A DNA stretch of 64,000 nt from an uncultured Flavobacteriaceae bacterium (GCA_947493535.1 CANLRK010000003.1:186001-250000), one strand, 5' to 3'. Shown: positions 34,414-42,978, counted from the stretch's first letter. Notes: a model not told the origin generated them from the letters alone. Program-made: numbers and translations.

Positions 34414-35906
34414 TAGGGATTATCGGATTTTAAATCTAAATATAATGAAGTGAAAAATAATTCTGATATATACTTGGTTCCTTTAGGGGTGAAGTGTATG
34501 TAATCACCACCTACTAATTTATTTGTAACCCAGTGCGAAATTGAATTTTTACCTCCCATTGCGTGAAACATATCCCAATAAGCTACATTATTATTTAAAC
34601 ACATATTTTTTAAACTATTATTTAAATGTGGTAAAATTGGATAAGTAGTCATTTTTCCGTTAGTAGAACTAGCTAAGTCGGTAGGGCCAATAAATAGAAA
34701 ACTCATGTTTTTTTTACGACGTCGCAACCAATTAATTTGCGCAGCTAAACTATTAGTATAATTTTTTACTTCTGTAGAGTCTTTTAAATACGGAACAGCA
34801 TTACCTCCAAATTGTAAAATTACGATTTCAGTGTTTAACTCATTTAGCATTTTACCAAAGTTAACGGCATTACTTTTTGTAAAAATCGTACCTGAGGCTC
34901 CTCGCATAGCAACATTGTCTAGCTGTACTCCAGACATTCCATCTAGAGTAATGCCGTAAAAATCAGGGCTTATGCTTCCTGTGAGTTCAATTTTTAAATC
35001 AGGATGTGTTTTAGTAGTGTTTATAACATACTTATGGTAGTTCCCATCAGGAATTAATGAATCTTGTTGAATTAAGTTGTCTTTTTCATATACTGAAATT
35101 AATACAGGAGACTTGCAGTTACCGTAATGTAAACCAATGTTTGAAAATGAACGAAACTTTTTATAGGCAATAGTTGATTGTTTAATAGTAATGTGAGCTG
35201 TTTTTATAGGTAAGCTATCCTTGTTAATACTGTCATTAAACACAGGGGTAAATCTTGATAACGATAGAAAAGCACCATATTTTTTATGTGATAAGCGCTT
35301 TTGAGTTGGGTCAAAAATAGCATGGCGTTCCCAGTTGTCACTATGTTTAATAACCGCACTAATTTGATGATATGCTTGTTTAATGGGGATAAAGCCAGGG
35401 CCATTACCTCCGTACATTTTTTGTAAACGGTTACGTATATATCCTGAGATTCGGTCTCCTTCTAATTGAGAGTCACCATAATGAACTATTCTACAGTTGT
35501 TCCTTTGTAGTTTTTCTTTTAAAGTACTTAAAAATAAAGGGTTGTTTGTTGGGTATTGTATACGTTCAATAGCTGTTGTATCAATCTTTGAAATATCTAA
35601 AGAAAAGTTTTTTTCTTTTTCTTCAGGTTTAGGTTTATGGGTTAGCAAGGAATCAACACCTAAGTTTATTTGTTCAACTTCTAAAGGTTTTAATTCAGTA
35701 GTAATTTTTTCAATAGTACTGACTATTGGAACAGTATCTTTTTGGAGTTGAAAAAACGAGGTGTTTGTAGGGTATTTGATGTGATATTGATTAAAAAAGA
35801 AACCCTCATGAGCGTTATTCTTTTTACTTAAATGCAAAAGTCCACCTAAAACTGCTAATGTGAGCAATAAAAATAGGGCAATTGAAATAGGTTTTATGCT
35901 TTTCAA
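34413..35906 (-). CDS. SGNH/GDSL-family protein, membrane-anchored (second partner of MBOAT)
   Basis: A 497-residue protein with one N-terminal membrane helix (about residues 7-26), a linker of about 90 low-complexity polar residues, and an SGNH domain: RIVHYGDSQLEGDRISG (Ser146), VILQFGGNAVPYL and DYIHFTPKGTKYISELF (Asp468, His471). It is related to but clearly distinct from the neighbouring SGNH protein, and both are needed in many such cassettes as periplasmic acyl carriers and transferases. First gene of the three-gene unit: its stop shares a base with the next ATG. No partner membrane anchor for the polymer itself is encoded here. Confidence 0.78.
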   Translation of the reverse strand: MKSIKPISIALFLLLTLAVLGGLLHLSKKNNAHEGFFFNQYHIKYPTNTSFFQLQKDTVPIVSTIEKITTELKPLEVEQINLGVDSLLTHKPKPEEKEKNFSLDISKIDTTAIERIQYPTNNPLFLSTLKEKLQRNNCRIVHYGDSQLEGDRISGYIRNRLQKMYGGNGPGFIPIKQAYHQISAVIKHSDNWERHAIFDPTQKRLSHKKYGAFLSLSRFTPVFNDSINKDSLPIKTAHITIKQSTIAYKKFRSFSNIGLHYGNCKSPVLISVYEKDNLIQQDSLIPDGNYHKYVINTTKTHPDLKIELTGSISPDFYGITLDGMSGVQLDNVAMRGASGTIFTKSNAVNFGKMLNELNTEIVILQFGGNAVPYLKDSTEVKNYTNSLAAQINWLRRRKKNMSFLFIGPTDLASSTNGKMTTYPILPHLNNSLKNMCLNNNVAYWDMFHAMGGKNSISHWVTNKLVGGDYIHFTPKGTKYISELFFTSLYLDLKSDNP

Positions 35907-35915
35907 AACTTGTGC

Positions 35916-37529
35916 TTAAGGTGTTTTATATACACGTTTTAAGTGTAATAGGTTAATAGGATTGATACCTAGCCCACGGATATTTTTTCTAGAAAAACGA
36001 ATAACATTATCATAGTATAAAGGTATAACAGGTGAATTTTGGATGATTATACTATCCATTTTCTGATAAAGTTTATGCCTTTTCTCAGTGTTGACTTCTT
36101 GTAAAGATTGTTCGTAAATACTATCATAAATTACGCTTTTAAAATGAGTGTAATTTGGGCCGTTAGGAGTGAAGTTTTTACTGTAAAAAAGAGATAAGTA
36201 GTTTTCGGCATCTGGGTAGTCGGCTACCCAACTAGCTCTAAAAATAGAGAGTTTTCCTGTAGCTTTTTCTTCCCTAAGTGTTGAGGAAGTTAATAAATCT
36301 ATAGTTACTGTAATTCCAATTTTTTCTAATTCTCGCTGAATATATTCGCATAAATCTACATATAGACTATTGGTGGATATTGTTATTTTTGGTTGTTTAA
36401 TACCTGTTATACTTTTAAACTGAGCGATTAATTTTTTTGCTTTTTCTGGTTGATAACTATACCCTTTTAAATTATTAAAGCTAGGTAGTCCTTTAGGAAT
36501 AAAACCGTTTTCTGCAGGTGTTCCAATACTATTTCGTAAATAACGAATCATTAAATTTCTGTCAAATCCATAATTTACCGCTTTTCGTATTAAATCAGAT
36601 TGAATTTCGGCATGTTCAGCTTCTAAGTAAAACCCTAAATACTCAGTGTTTAAATAATCGCCAGAAACCATATTAACACTTTGTTGGTATTTATCGCGTA
36701 GCTTACCATTAGGGGTGAGTAGCTCGTCTTTATACGATGGTGCAAGCCCAGAAATGAAATCTACATTTCCTTGAGAAAATTGTAAAAATTCACTCTGTTT
36801 GTCTGTTAAGAAACTTATAGCTACAGCTTCCATATAAGGCAACGATTTACCTAAGCTGTCTTTTTCATGGTAGTTATTGTTTTTACGTAGTACTAGTTTA
36901 GTGTTTTCTTCCCATCGTTTAAACTTAAATGGTCCAGTTCCAATAGGGTGGGCTCTAAAATTGTTGCCGTAATGTGCAATAATTTCTTTAGGGACAACAG
37001 AGCAATATTTAGTAGTAAGTACTCCTAAAAAGGCAGGGAAAGGTTGTTGTAAAGTAATGCTGAAAATAGAATCGTTTTTAGCGCCAAAACTAGCAACTTG
37101 TTGTAAGGTGTTACTTCCTGGTGAAGCTGTTTTTTCATCAATCAATCTATTAAAAGAATACTCAAAATCATGAGCCGTTACTTTTCTTGTCCCTTTCCTA
37201 AAAATAGGGTCTTTATGAAAAAACACATCATCTCTCAATACAAAAGTGTATGTTTTTCCATCTTCGCTAATTGTCCAATATTTAGCGATATCGGGTTGTA
37301 TGTTTAATTGATCATCTAATTGAACCAATCCGTTGAACAGTTGGTTGCAAGCCCAAATATTAGCATTGTCTTTAGCAAAAGCAGGATCTAAGGAATTGAT
37401 GTTTTTATATTCGTTATATCTAAACACCAAGTTGTCGTTAATTTTTGTTTTAGAGTTTGAACAACTCATTAAAACCAAAACCAATAGAATACAAAATGCT
37501 TTTATATAAGGAGAAAGAGTAGTTTTCAA
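35916..37529 (-). CDS. peptide/nickel-type ABC transporter substrate-binding lipoprotein (SBP_bac_5)
   Basis: Solute-binding protein of 537 residues. Signal peptide with lipobox VLVLMSCSNS makes it a lipoprotein. The family core is easily seen: SLDPAFAKDNANIWACNQLFNGLVQLDDQLNIQPDIAKYW in outline, WTISEDGKTYTFVLRDDVFFH, KVTAHDFEYSFNRLID, HPIGTGPFKFKRWE and SRPEN-like NYGFDRNLMIRYL, ending NSPVIPLYYDNVIRFSRK. Such proteins bind oligopeptides or metal chelates. No permease or ATPase genes lie nearby. It is 9 nt upstream of the SGNH pair and probably heads their transcript, though a functional link is not obvious. Confidence 0.88.
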   Translation of the reverse strand: MKTTLSPYIKAFCILLVLVLMSCSNSKTKINDNLVFRYNEYKNINSLDPAFAKDNANIWACNQLFNGLVQLDDQLNIQPDIAKYWTISEDGKTYTFVLRDDVFFHKDPIFRKGTRKVTAHDFEYSFNRLIDEKTASPGSNTLQQVASFGAKNDSIFSITLQQPFPAFLGVLTTKYCSVVPKEIIAHYGNNFRAHPIGTGPFKFKRWEENTKLVLRKNNNYHEKDSLGKSLPYMEAVAISFLTDKQSEFLQFSQGNVDFISGLAPSYKDELLTPNGKLRDKYQQSVNMVSGDYLNTEYLGFYLEAEHAEIQSDLIRKAVNYGFDRNLMIRYLRNSIGTPAENGFIPKGLPSFNNLKGYSYQPEKAKKLIAQFKSITGIKQPKITISTNSLYVDLCEYIQRELEKIGITVTIDLLTSSTLREEKATGKLSIFRASWVADYPDAENYLSLFYSKNFTPNGPNYTHFKSVIYDSIYEQSLQEVNTEKRHKLYQKMDSIIIQNSPVIPLYYDNVIRFSRKNIRGLGINPINLLHLKRVYKTP

Positions 37530-37545
37530 ATTAGCTAATTAATTG

Positions 37546-37553
37546 TATTTTTG
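37546..37553 (+). promoter_or_regulatory. -7 element of the mtaB promoter
   Basis: TATTTTTG matches TAnnTTTG, 53 nt before the mtaB ATG; no TTG is found at the -33 position, so confidence is moderate. Confidence 0.45.
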
Positions 37554-37606
37554 CATGCGCTAAACCAATGGTGGCTAAGCTGTTCAAATATAAGTAAGAT
37601 AATTAA

Positions 37607-38923
37607 ATGCAAGAAAGAAAAAAAGTAGCTTTTTACACTTTAGGTTGTAAATTAAATTTTTCTGAAACGTCAACTATTGCTCGTGATTTCACAAAAGAAG
37701 GGTTTGATAGGGTTGATTTTTCTGAAGTGGCGGATATATATGTAATTAATACATGTTCAGTTACTGAAAATGCCGACAAGCGCTTTAAAAACATAGTTAA
37801 ACAAGCTCAAAAGTTAAATAAAGATGCTTTTGTTGCAGCTGTAGGTTGTTACGCGCAGTTAAAACCGGAAGAATTAGCTGATGTTGATGGGGTTGATTTG
37901 GTTTTGGGTGCTACTGAAAAATTTAAAATTACCAGTTATATAAATGACCTGTCAAAGAATGACTTAGGAGAAGTACATTCTTGTGAAATTGAAGACGCCG
38001 ATTTTTATGTAGGAAGTTATTCTATTGGAGATAGAACTCGTGCTTTTTTAAAAGTGCAAGATGGGTGTGATTATAAATGTACCTATTGTACCATTCCTTT
38101 AGCTAGAGGTATCTCGCGAAGTGATACTTTAGAGAATGTGTTGAAAAATGCCGCTGAAATTTCCGCAAAAGGAATTAAAGAAATTGTACTAACTGGTGTT
38201 AATATTGGAGATTACGGAAAAGGAGAGTTTGGTAATAAAAAACACGAGCACACCTTTTATGAATTAGTAGAAAAGTTAGATGCAGTTGAAGGTATACATC
38301 GTGTGCGTATTTCTTCTATTGAGCCTAATTTATTAAAAGATGAAACTATTGATTTTGTTGCAAAATCAAATAGTTTTGTGCCACATTTTCATATTCCTTT
38401 ACAAAGTGGTAGTGATGAATTATTAAAAAAAATGAAACGCAGGTACCTACGTAAAACTTATACAGATAGGGTGGCGGCTATACGAAAAGTAATGCCAGAT
38501 GCTTGTATAGGGGTAGATGTTATTGTAGGTTTTCCTGGAGAAACAGAGGAACTTTTTTTAGAAACTTATAACTACCTAGCTAACTTAGATGTTTCTTACT
38601 TGCATGTATTTACCTATTCAGAAAGAGATAATACAGAGGCAGCTAAAATGGACGGGGTAGTACCTATAAATGTACGTAAAAAGCGAAGTAAAATGTTAAG
38701 AGGATTATCAGCTAAAATGCGTGGGGTTTTTTATGATACTCAATTAGGTACTCAACGCACGGTTTTATTTGAAGATGAAAATAAAGAAGGGTATATTCAT
38801 GGGTTTACTGAAAACTATGTTAAAGTAAAAACACCGTGGAACCCAAAACTAGCCAACACACTTCATAAAGTAATACTTACTGAGGTAGATGAAGACGGAT
38901 TGGTTCGTTTTGATTTTATCTAA
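37607..38923 (+). CDS. mtaB: tRNA (N6-threonylcarbamoyladenosine(37)-C2)-methylthiotransferase MtaB
   Basis: Radical-SAM enzyme with two 4Fe-4S clusters that adds a methylthio group to t6A37 of ANN-decoding tRNAs. N-terminal UPF0004 domain holds Cys14, Cys50 and Cys81 for the auxiliary cluster; the radical-SAM motif is CDYKCTYC (Cys154, Cys158, Cys161), followed by GVNIGDYG, RISSIEP, PHFHIPLQSGSDELLKKMKRRY and VDVIVGFPGETEE; a C-terminal TRAM-like domain ends the chain. The length of 438 residues and the opening VAFYTLGCKLNFSE identify MtaB rather than MiaB or RimO. Single-gene unit, convergent with a small GNAT-like gene 8 nt away. Confidence 0.94.
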   Translation: MQERKKVAFYTLGCKLNFSETSTIARDFTKEGFDRVDFSEVADIYVINTCSVTENADKRFKNIVKQAQKLNKDAFVAAVGCYAQLKPEELADVDGVDLVLGATEKFKITSYINDLSKNDLGEVHSCEIEDADFYVGSYSIGDRTRAFLKVQDGCDYKCTYCTIPLARGISRSDTLENVLKNAAEISAKGIKEIVLTGVNIGDYGKGEFGNKKHEHTFYELVEKLDAVEGIHRVRISSIEPNLLKDETIDFVAKSNSFVPHFHIPLQSGSDELLKKMKRRYLRKTYTDRVAAIRKVMPDACIGVDVIVGFPGETEELFLETYNYLANLDVSYLHVFTYSERDNTEAAKMDGVVPINVRKKRSKMLRGLSAKMRGVFYDTQLGTQRTVLFEDENKEGYIHGFTENYVKVKTPWNPKLANTLHKVILTEVDEDGLVRFDFI

Positions 38924-38931
38924 ATCTAAAA

Positions 38932-39228
38932 TTATATTTTAATTCCTACAGGTAGTAAAGATTTGTATTGCTTGTTTTTTCTAATAAAAATAGCAATAGC
39001 AGGACAAGTAGGAACAACACTTAAATTACGCTCTTCAATATTTTCAAAAACAGCCTTTATAAAGTTGCCTTGAAAATCAGCATCTTTAATTTCATCAGGA
39101 ATGTTAATTTTGGTAAGAAATATTTTACGTTCTTGTAATGAGTATTCAATTGTGGCTAAATGGTCATCTACGGCAATTTCAAATTGTCTAAGAAAATCAT
39201 TATCTTTTAATATTAGCTCCATAACCAT
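38932..39228 (-). CDS. small GNAT-like N-acetyltransferase-fold protein (PF14542 type)
   Basis: A 98-residue protein matching the mini-GNAT family (YjdJ-like): FEIAVDDHLATIEYSLQERKIFLTKINIPDEIKDADFQGNFIKAVFENIEERNL in outline, then SVVPTCPAIAIFIRKNKQY, the family's most conserved stretch. The usual Gly-rich acetyl-CoA loop (GxGxG/A) is not apparent between the third strand and the helix (DADFQGNFIKA), so activity is doubtful or the cofactor loop is degenerate. The alternative start at the third codon would change little. Unknown substrate. Confidence 0.72.
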   Translation of the reverse strand: MVMELILKDNDFLRQFEIAVDDHLATIEYSLQERKIFLTKINIPDEIKDADFQGNFIKAVFENIEERNLSVVPTCPAIAIFIRKNKQYKSLLPVGIKI

Positions 39229-39423
39229 AAGAATAAGTTTTTAAGGTTGTAAATTTGGTGGCACTCGTATTTGTCTGGGTGGTACAAAACAAACACAGCA
39301 TTTGGTAAATATACAAAAAATATAAATCTTAAACAATGTTAATAGCTTTTAAACAGTTGAGATTGATTATCTTGTAAAGCAATAAAATGTAAAAGTAAGC
39401 TGTGATTTAGAGAACGAGAATTA

Positions 39424-40092
39424 ATGAAAATGCAAAAAACACATATTTATTTTATGCCAGGAATGGCGGCGAACTCTAAAATATTTGAGTATATAAAATT
39501 ACCAGAAAATTTGTTTGAAACGCATTTTTTGGAATGGGATTTGCCTATAAATAATGAGTCGTTGGAAGCATATGCATTAAGAATGACTAAAAAAATTAAG
39601 CATAAAAACCCGATATTATTTGGGGTATCGTTCGGAGGAATTCTGGTGCAAGAAATGAGTAAATTTATTGCAACCAAAAAAGTTGTAGTTGTATCTAGTG
39701 TGCTGCACGAATGCGAATTTCCAACACGAATGAAGTTTGCTAAAAAAACTAAAGCATATAAATTAGTTCCAACATCTTTTTTCTCAAATGTAGAGAATAT
39801 AGCAAAGTACGCTTTGGGTGAAACAGCTACGAATAGAGTAGGACTATATAAAAAATATATGTATGTTAATGATAAAAGGTATCTAGACTGGGCTATAAAA
39901 GAAATTATTAATTGGAAACAAAAGGAAATACCATCTAATGTATTACATATACACGGAGCTAAAGATAAAGTGTTTCCTATAAAAAATATAAAAGGGAAAA
40001 ATGTGATTATTATTAAAAATGGTACTCACGTTATGATTATAAATAAATATAAGTGGTTTAACGAAAATTTACCACAATTACTAACCGCATAA
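39424..40092 (+). CDS. alpha/beta hydrolase
   Basis: Compact alpha/beta-hydrolase fold of 222 residues without a signal peptide, so cytoplasmic. The catalytic triad is visible: nucleophile Ser69 in the elbow ILFGVSFGGIL, Asp181 in HGAKDKVFPI and His202 in NGTHVMI. No lid domain and no family marker for a specific esterase or lipase. It is followed by the transglycosylase gene after 9 nt, so the two are probably co-transcribed; a relation in function is not evident. Substrate unknown. Confidence 0.82.
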   Translation: MKMQKTHIYFMPGMAANSKIFEYIKLPENLFETHFLEWDLPINNESLEAYALRMTKKIKHKNPILFGVSFGGILVQEMSKFIATKKVVVVSSVLHECEFPTRMKFAKKTKAYKLVPTSFFSNVENIAKYALGETATNRVGLYKKYMYVNDKRYLDWAIKEIINWKQKEIPSNVLHIHGAKDKVFPIKNIKGKNVIIIKNGTHVMIINKYKWFNENLPQLLTA

Positions 40093-40101
40093 AAAAATAA
40101 A

Positions 40102-41046
40102 ATGAAAGTAATTAAAAATATAGCTTGTGCTTTAGGTGTTGTTTTTGTAGCAGGTGTTTTTATCAATTCAACGTCTAAAAACAGCGGTAAAAATCCGGAA
40201 GAGTTGAAAGAAAAATTAGTAGATACTAGTTATGTAAATAACTACAAGGTGTATGCTTTAACTTTGCCTGAAAACTTAATGTTTGCAGGAGAAAAAGTTC
40301 CTATGAACTTACCCGATGTAAAAGAACGTGTAGATAGAGAGTTTTTAGTTAATACATATTGGCAATCTAATGGTTTTTTAATGTTTAAACGTGCCAATAA
40401 ATACTTTCCTATTATTGAAAAGATTTTGAAAGAAGAAAAAGTTCCTGATGATTTTAAGTATTTGGCAGTAATTGAAAGCGGGTTGACTAATGCAGTTTCT
40501 CCAGCAGGAGCAAGAGGTTTTTGGCAAATTATGAAAACCACAGGAAGGGAGTTTGGTTTAGAGGTTAATAATAATGTAGATGAACGATATCATTTAGAAA
40601 AAGCAACTCGAGTTGCTTGTAAATATCTAAAAGATGCTAAAGAGAAACTGGGTAGCTGGACTTTAGCAGCTGCAGCTTATAATGCAGGTATGAGTGGGGT
40701 TTCCCGTAAATTAGAAAAGCAACAGGTAGCAGATTATTACGATTTATTATTAACAAGTGAGACTTCTCGATATGTACCTCGTATTATAGCAATAAAATAT
40801 ATTTTAATGCAGCCTCATAACTTTGGGTTTCATTTTGAAGACGAACATTTATATCAAGCAATTCCTACATCAACTGTAGTTGTAGATACGGCAATAACAG
40901 ATATAGCCAGGTTTTCTAAAACAATGGGGGTTAATTACAAAATATTAAAATTGCACAATCCGTGGTTGCGTGAAGCACATTTAAATAATAAAACAAGAAG
41001 GACTTATGAAATTAAAATCCCAAACAAAAAATTCTATACCCACTAA
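40102..41046 (+). CDS. lytic transglycosylase, SLT-domain (MltD-like)
   Basis: Cleaves peptidoglycan glycan strands with formation of 1,6-anhydro-muramic ends. The 314-residue protein starts with a hydrophobic anchor (about residues 7-22) followed by an SLT domain: YLAVIESGLTNAVSPAGARGFWQIMKTTGREFGL (catalytic Glu125), NNVDERYHLEKATRVACKYL, AAAAYNAGMSGVSRKL and TSRYVPRIIAIKYI. A C-terminal LysM domain as in full MltD is missing; the tail from about residue 255 ends in a basic stretch. Two nt separate its stop from the next gene. Confidence 0.9.
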   Translation: MKVIKNIACALGVVFVAGVFINSTSKNSGKNPEELKEKLVDTSYVNNYKVYALTLPENLMFAGEKVPMNLPDVKERVDREFLVNTYWQSNGFLMFKRANKYFPIIEKILKEEKVPDDFKYLAVIESGLTNAVSPAGARGFWQIMKTTGREFGLEVNNNVDERYHLEKATRVACKYLKDAKEKLGSWTLAAAAYNAGMSGVSRKLEKQQVADYYDLLLTSETSRYVPRIIAIKYILMQPHNFGFHFEDEHLYQAIPTSTVVVDTAITDIARFSKTMGVNYKILKLHNPWLREAHLNNKTRRTYEIKIPNKKFYTH

Positions 41047-41047
41047 T

Positions 41048-41407
41048 ATGAGCACACTTTTTTTTCTAGTTTGTGTAGGATTATTAGCTGGTGTTTTGAG
41101 TGGTATTTTAGGAATAGGCGGTGGAGTAGTAATGGTACCTTTATTGTTGTTAATAGGTTTCACTCAACATCAAGCTCAAGGAACTAGTTTAGCAGCTATG
41201 TTACCACCTGTAACATTATTAGCGGTAATACAATATGCTAAAGAGGGATATGTAGATTGGAAAATGGCCTTGGTTATTTCTGCAGCTTTTATTGTGGGTG
41301 GGCTTTTTGGGTCAAAAATAGCTACGGCAATAGATGAAAAGTTATTAAGACGAATTTTTGGCGTGCTAATGCTATGTATTTCGTTTAAAATGATTTTTGG
41401 AAAATAA
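41048..41407 (+). CDS. half-length TauE/SafE (TSUP)-family membrane transporter
   Basis: Start placed at ATG 41048 (MSTLFFLVCVGLLAGVLSGILGIGGGVVMVPLLLLIG); the longer frame overlaps the upstream gene's end and adds only basic residues. The 119-residue protein has four membrane helices and the TSUP signature GGGVVMVPLLL, corresponding to one half of the usual eight-helix (about 250-residue) transporters of sulfite, sulfoacetate or related anions. It must dimerise to work. It follows the transglycosylase gene by 1 nt and ends at a terminator. Confidence 0.85.
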   Translation: MSTLFFLVCVGLLAGVLSGILGIGGGVVMVPLLLLIGFTQHQAQGTSLAAMLPPVTLLAVIQYAKEGYVDWKMALVISAAFIVGGLFGSKIATAIDEKLLRRIFGVLMLCISFKMIFGK

Positions 41408-41424
41408 AATAGAACTATAGTAAA

Positions 41425-41451
41425 AAAGCAAGATGGTTTAGGTCTTGCTTT
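41425..41451 (+). terminator. terminator of the hydrolase-transglycosylase-TSUP unit
   Basis: Stem AAAGCAAGA / TCTTGCTTT with a 9-nt loop; the T-tract after it (TGATTT) is weak. Confidence 0.55.
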
Positions 41452-41549
41452 GATTTACTATATTATAAATTATAACTTAACATAAAGATATGTTGTAATG
41501 ATGCTTGCAATATATTGATATTAAATAGGATAAGCAAATTTATACAGGA

Positions 41550-42251
41550 TTAATCTTTAGCATTAGCAACGTTATTAGTCATAACTTCTGTTTTAACAAG
41601 AAATAAATCAATTTCTTTTGATAAGTAATGATGCGTTATTAGTTGTTCTTTTTTATACGTATTACGTGTATAGTGTGGATTCTTTGTAATATTTATAATT
41701 AAATCTTTAGGATCAATATAGTACACTAGCGATTGGCCCAGTGTGTATTTTAAATGATATATTTCATTAGGAAAAATATTTTCGCGTTCATCAATATAAA
41801 GTACGGTTACGTATTTGTTAAATAGTCTAGCCTTTTTACGTACCTTGGTTAAAGGATCCCAGAATAAAACAACAAAATCGATTTTTTCATGATGTTTTTT
41901 TGCTTGGTTATTAATTTCTGAGATGTTACCATCTTCAATAATATGCCAAGAAGCAAAAGTGTTAAGTATTGTAGGTTTTTTAAAATATTTATTAATGGTT
42001 ATGAGCGCTCCGTTTAGGTTTTTAGCTTTAAAATTATCAAAATAACTGTTAGTTAAATTATTACGTGTAAAATTATTAAAGATGTGAGTTCCGTTTTCTG
42101 GTTCTTGTTTAATTTGATTTGTAATTTGACTGAGGTCTTTTGCTTTCAGTTGTATAACTTCCGAAAATAAGAGTTTCTTTTTAGAGCTTTGCGTGTGTCC
42201 TAAAGCAGTAAATAAATAGAAGAATACTAATATGTAAATTTTGACTTTCAT
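41550..42251 (-). CDS. secreted thioredoxin-like protein lacking the CxxC active site
   Basis: Exported 233-residue protein with signal peptide (MKVKIYILVFFYLFTALGHTQ). Its middle, FKAKNLNGALITINKYFKKPTILNTFASWHIIEDGNISEI, follows the TlpA/peroxiredoxin-like thioredoxin pattern (strand, then aromatic-Ala-x-Trp), but where CxxC is expected it reads HIIE (His103-Glu106), so it cannot act as a disulphide oxidoreductase. Later strands (KIDFVVLFWDP, VTVLYID, SLVYYIDPKDLIINI) also fit the fold. No close functional match is recognised; it may bind a partner or a small molecule. Confidence 0.6.
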   Translation of the reverse strand: MKVKIYILVFFYLFTALGHTQSSKKKLLFSEVIQLKAKDLSQITNQIKQEPENGTHIFNNFTRNNLTNSYFDNFKAKNLNGALITINKYFKKPTILNTFASWHIIEDGNISEINNQAKKHHEKIDFVVLFWDPLTKVRKKARLFNKYVTVLYIDERENIFPNEIYHLKYTLGQSLVYYIDPKDLIINITKNPHYTRNTYKKEQLITHHYLSKEIDLFLVKTEVMTNNVANAKD

Positions 42252-42346
42252 AGAGCATTAGTTCTTGTAGGTCAAAATTAAATTACAAAAAAAGAAGTAG
42301 TAATAAAATTATAAACGACTAAAAGTCAGTATATTGGATTAAAAAC

Positions 42347-42377
42347 AAAAAATCCTACTTATTTAGTAGGATTTTTT
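42347..42377 (-). terminator. intrinsic terminator of the DUF/TPR membrane protein gene
   Basis: Stem AAAAAATCCTACT / AGTAGGATTTTTT with loop TATTT, 15 nt past the stop of the gene at 42392-42949. On the minus strand the stem is followed by TGTTTTT. It is nearly symmetric. Confidence 0.83.
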
Positions 42378-42391
42378 GTTTTTTATAGAAA

Positions 42392-42949
42392 TTAACGTCT
42401 TCGTTGGTTACGCGTATAATGTTGTTTTGGGGCACCAGCACGTTTCATTTGTTGTTGTAACATTTTTATTTGATCACCTAACATACCGTGCTTGTCCAAT
42501 TGTTTTGCCTCGGCAAGAAGTTTGTTAGCTTCAACTTTACGGTTCTTACTAGCAACAATTCCTGCTAAAAACATTTTAGCAGCCGCTAAATCATGATCAA
42601 AATTTAATCCTAATTCAATAGCTTTACGTAAGTATTTTTCTGATTTTAAAGGAGCTTCTTGGTATCCAAATTGTCCTTTTAAAAAGTTCCAGTATCCTAA
42701 TTGTTTTTTTGTTAACGCTGCTTCAGGGTTTTTAATTTTTGCTAACATAGCTTGAGCTCCATCCATGTCTTGCTTTTTTAATTTAAACATGGTAGCTAAA
42801 ATAACTTCGTTTTTAAAGTATAGTAATACAAACATACCAGCCAATAAGGTAAACATAATACCATTACCAATATTACCTTCTGTAAACTGCCATATAGCTA
42901 CTGCAATAACAACAATAGCTAATACTACTTTTATATTTTTATTGTACAT
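42392..42949 (-). CDS. two-helix membrane protein with C-terminal TPR-like region
   Basis: A 185-residue protein. Residues 6-25 and 31-52 are two membrane helices (VVLAIVVIAVAIWQFTEGNIGNGIMFTLLAGMFVLLYFK), and the remainder is helical and TPR-like: AQAMLAKIKNPEAALTKKQLGYWNFLKGQFGY, LKSEKYLRKAIELGLNFDHDLAAAKMFLAGI, EANKLLAEAKQLDKHGMLGDQIKML. The C-terminus is very basic (RRR tail). It is conserved in Flavobacteria next to rpmH (from memory). Function unknown. The promoter-like TAGCTTTG is at 42979-42986 on the minus strand. Confidence 0.75.
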   Translation of the reverse strand: MYNKNIKVVLAIVVIAVAIWQFTEGNIGNGIMFTLLAGMFVLLYFKNEVILATMFKLKKQDMDGAQAMLAKIKNPEAALTKKQLGYWNFLKGQFGYQEAPLKSEKYLRKAIELGLNFDHDLAAAKMFLAGIVASKNRKVEANKLLAEAKQLDKHGMLGDQIKMLQQQMKRAGAPKQHYTRNQRRR

Positions 42950-42978
42950 AATTGATTCTTGTTGTAAATTTTAGTTTG

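Noticed and set aside
38173-38923. mtaB as MiaB or RimO
   Set aside because: The N-terminal Cys spacing and opening sequence (VAFYTLGCKLNFSE) and the QDGCDYKCTYCTIP motif are those of MtaB.
39229-39423. Gap searched for a small gene or RNA
   Set aside because: Only a weak TATATTTA-like element on the minus strand (39306-39313) is seen; no terminator or hairpin supports a small RNA.
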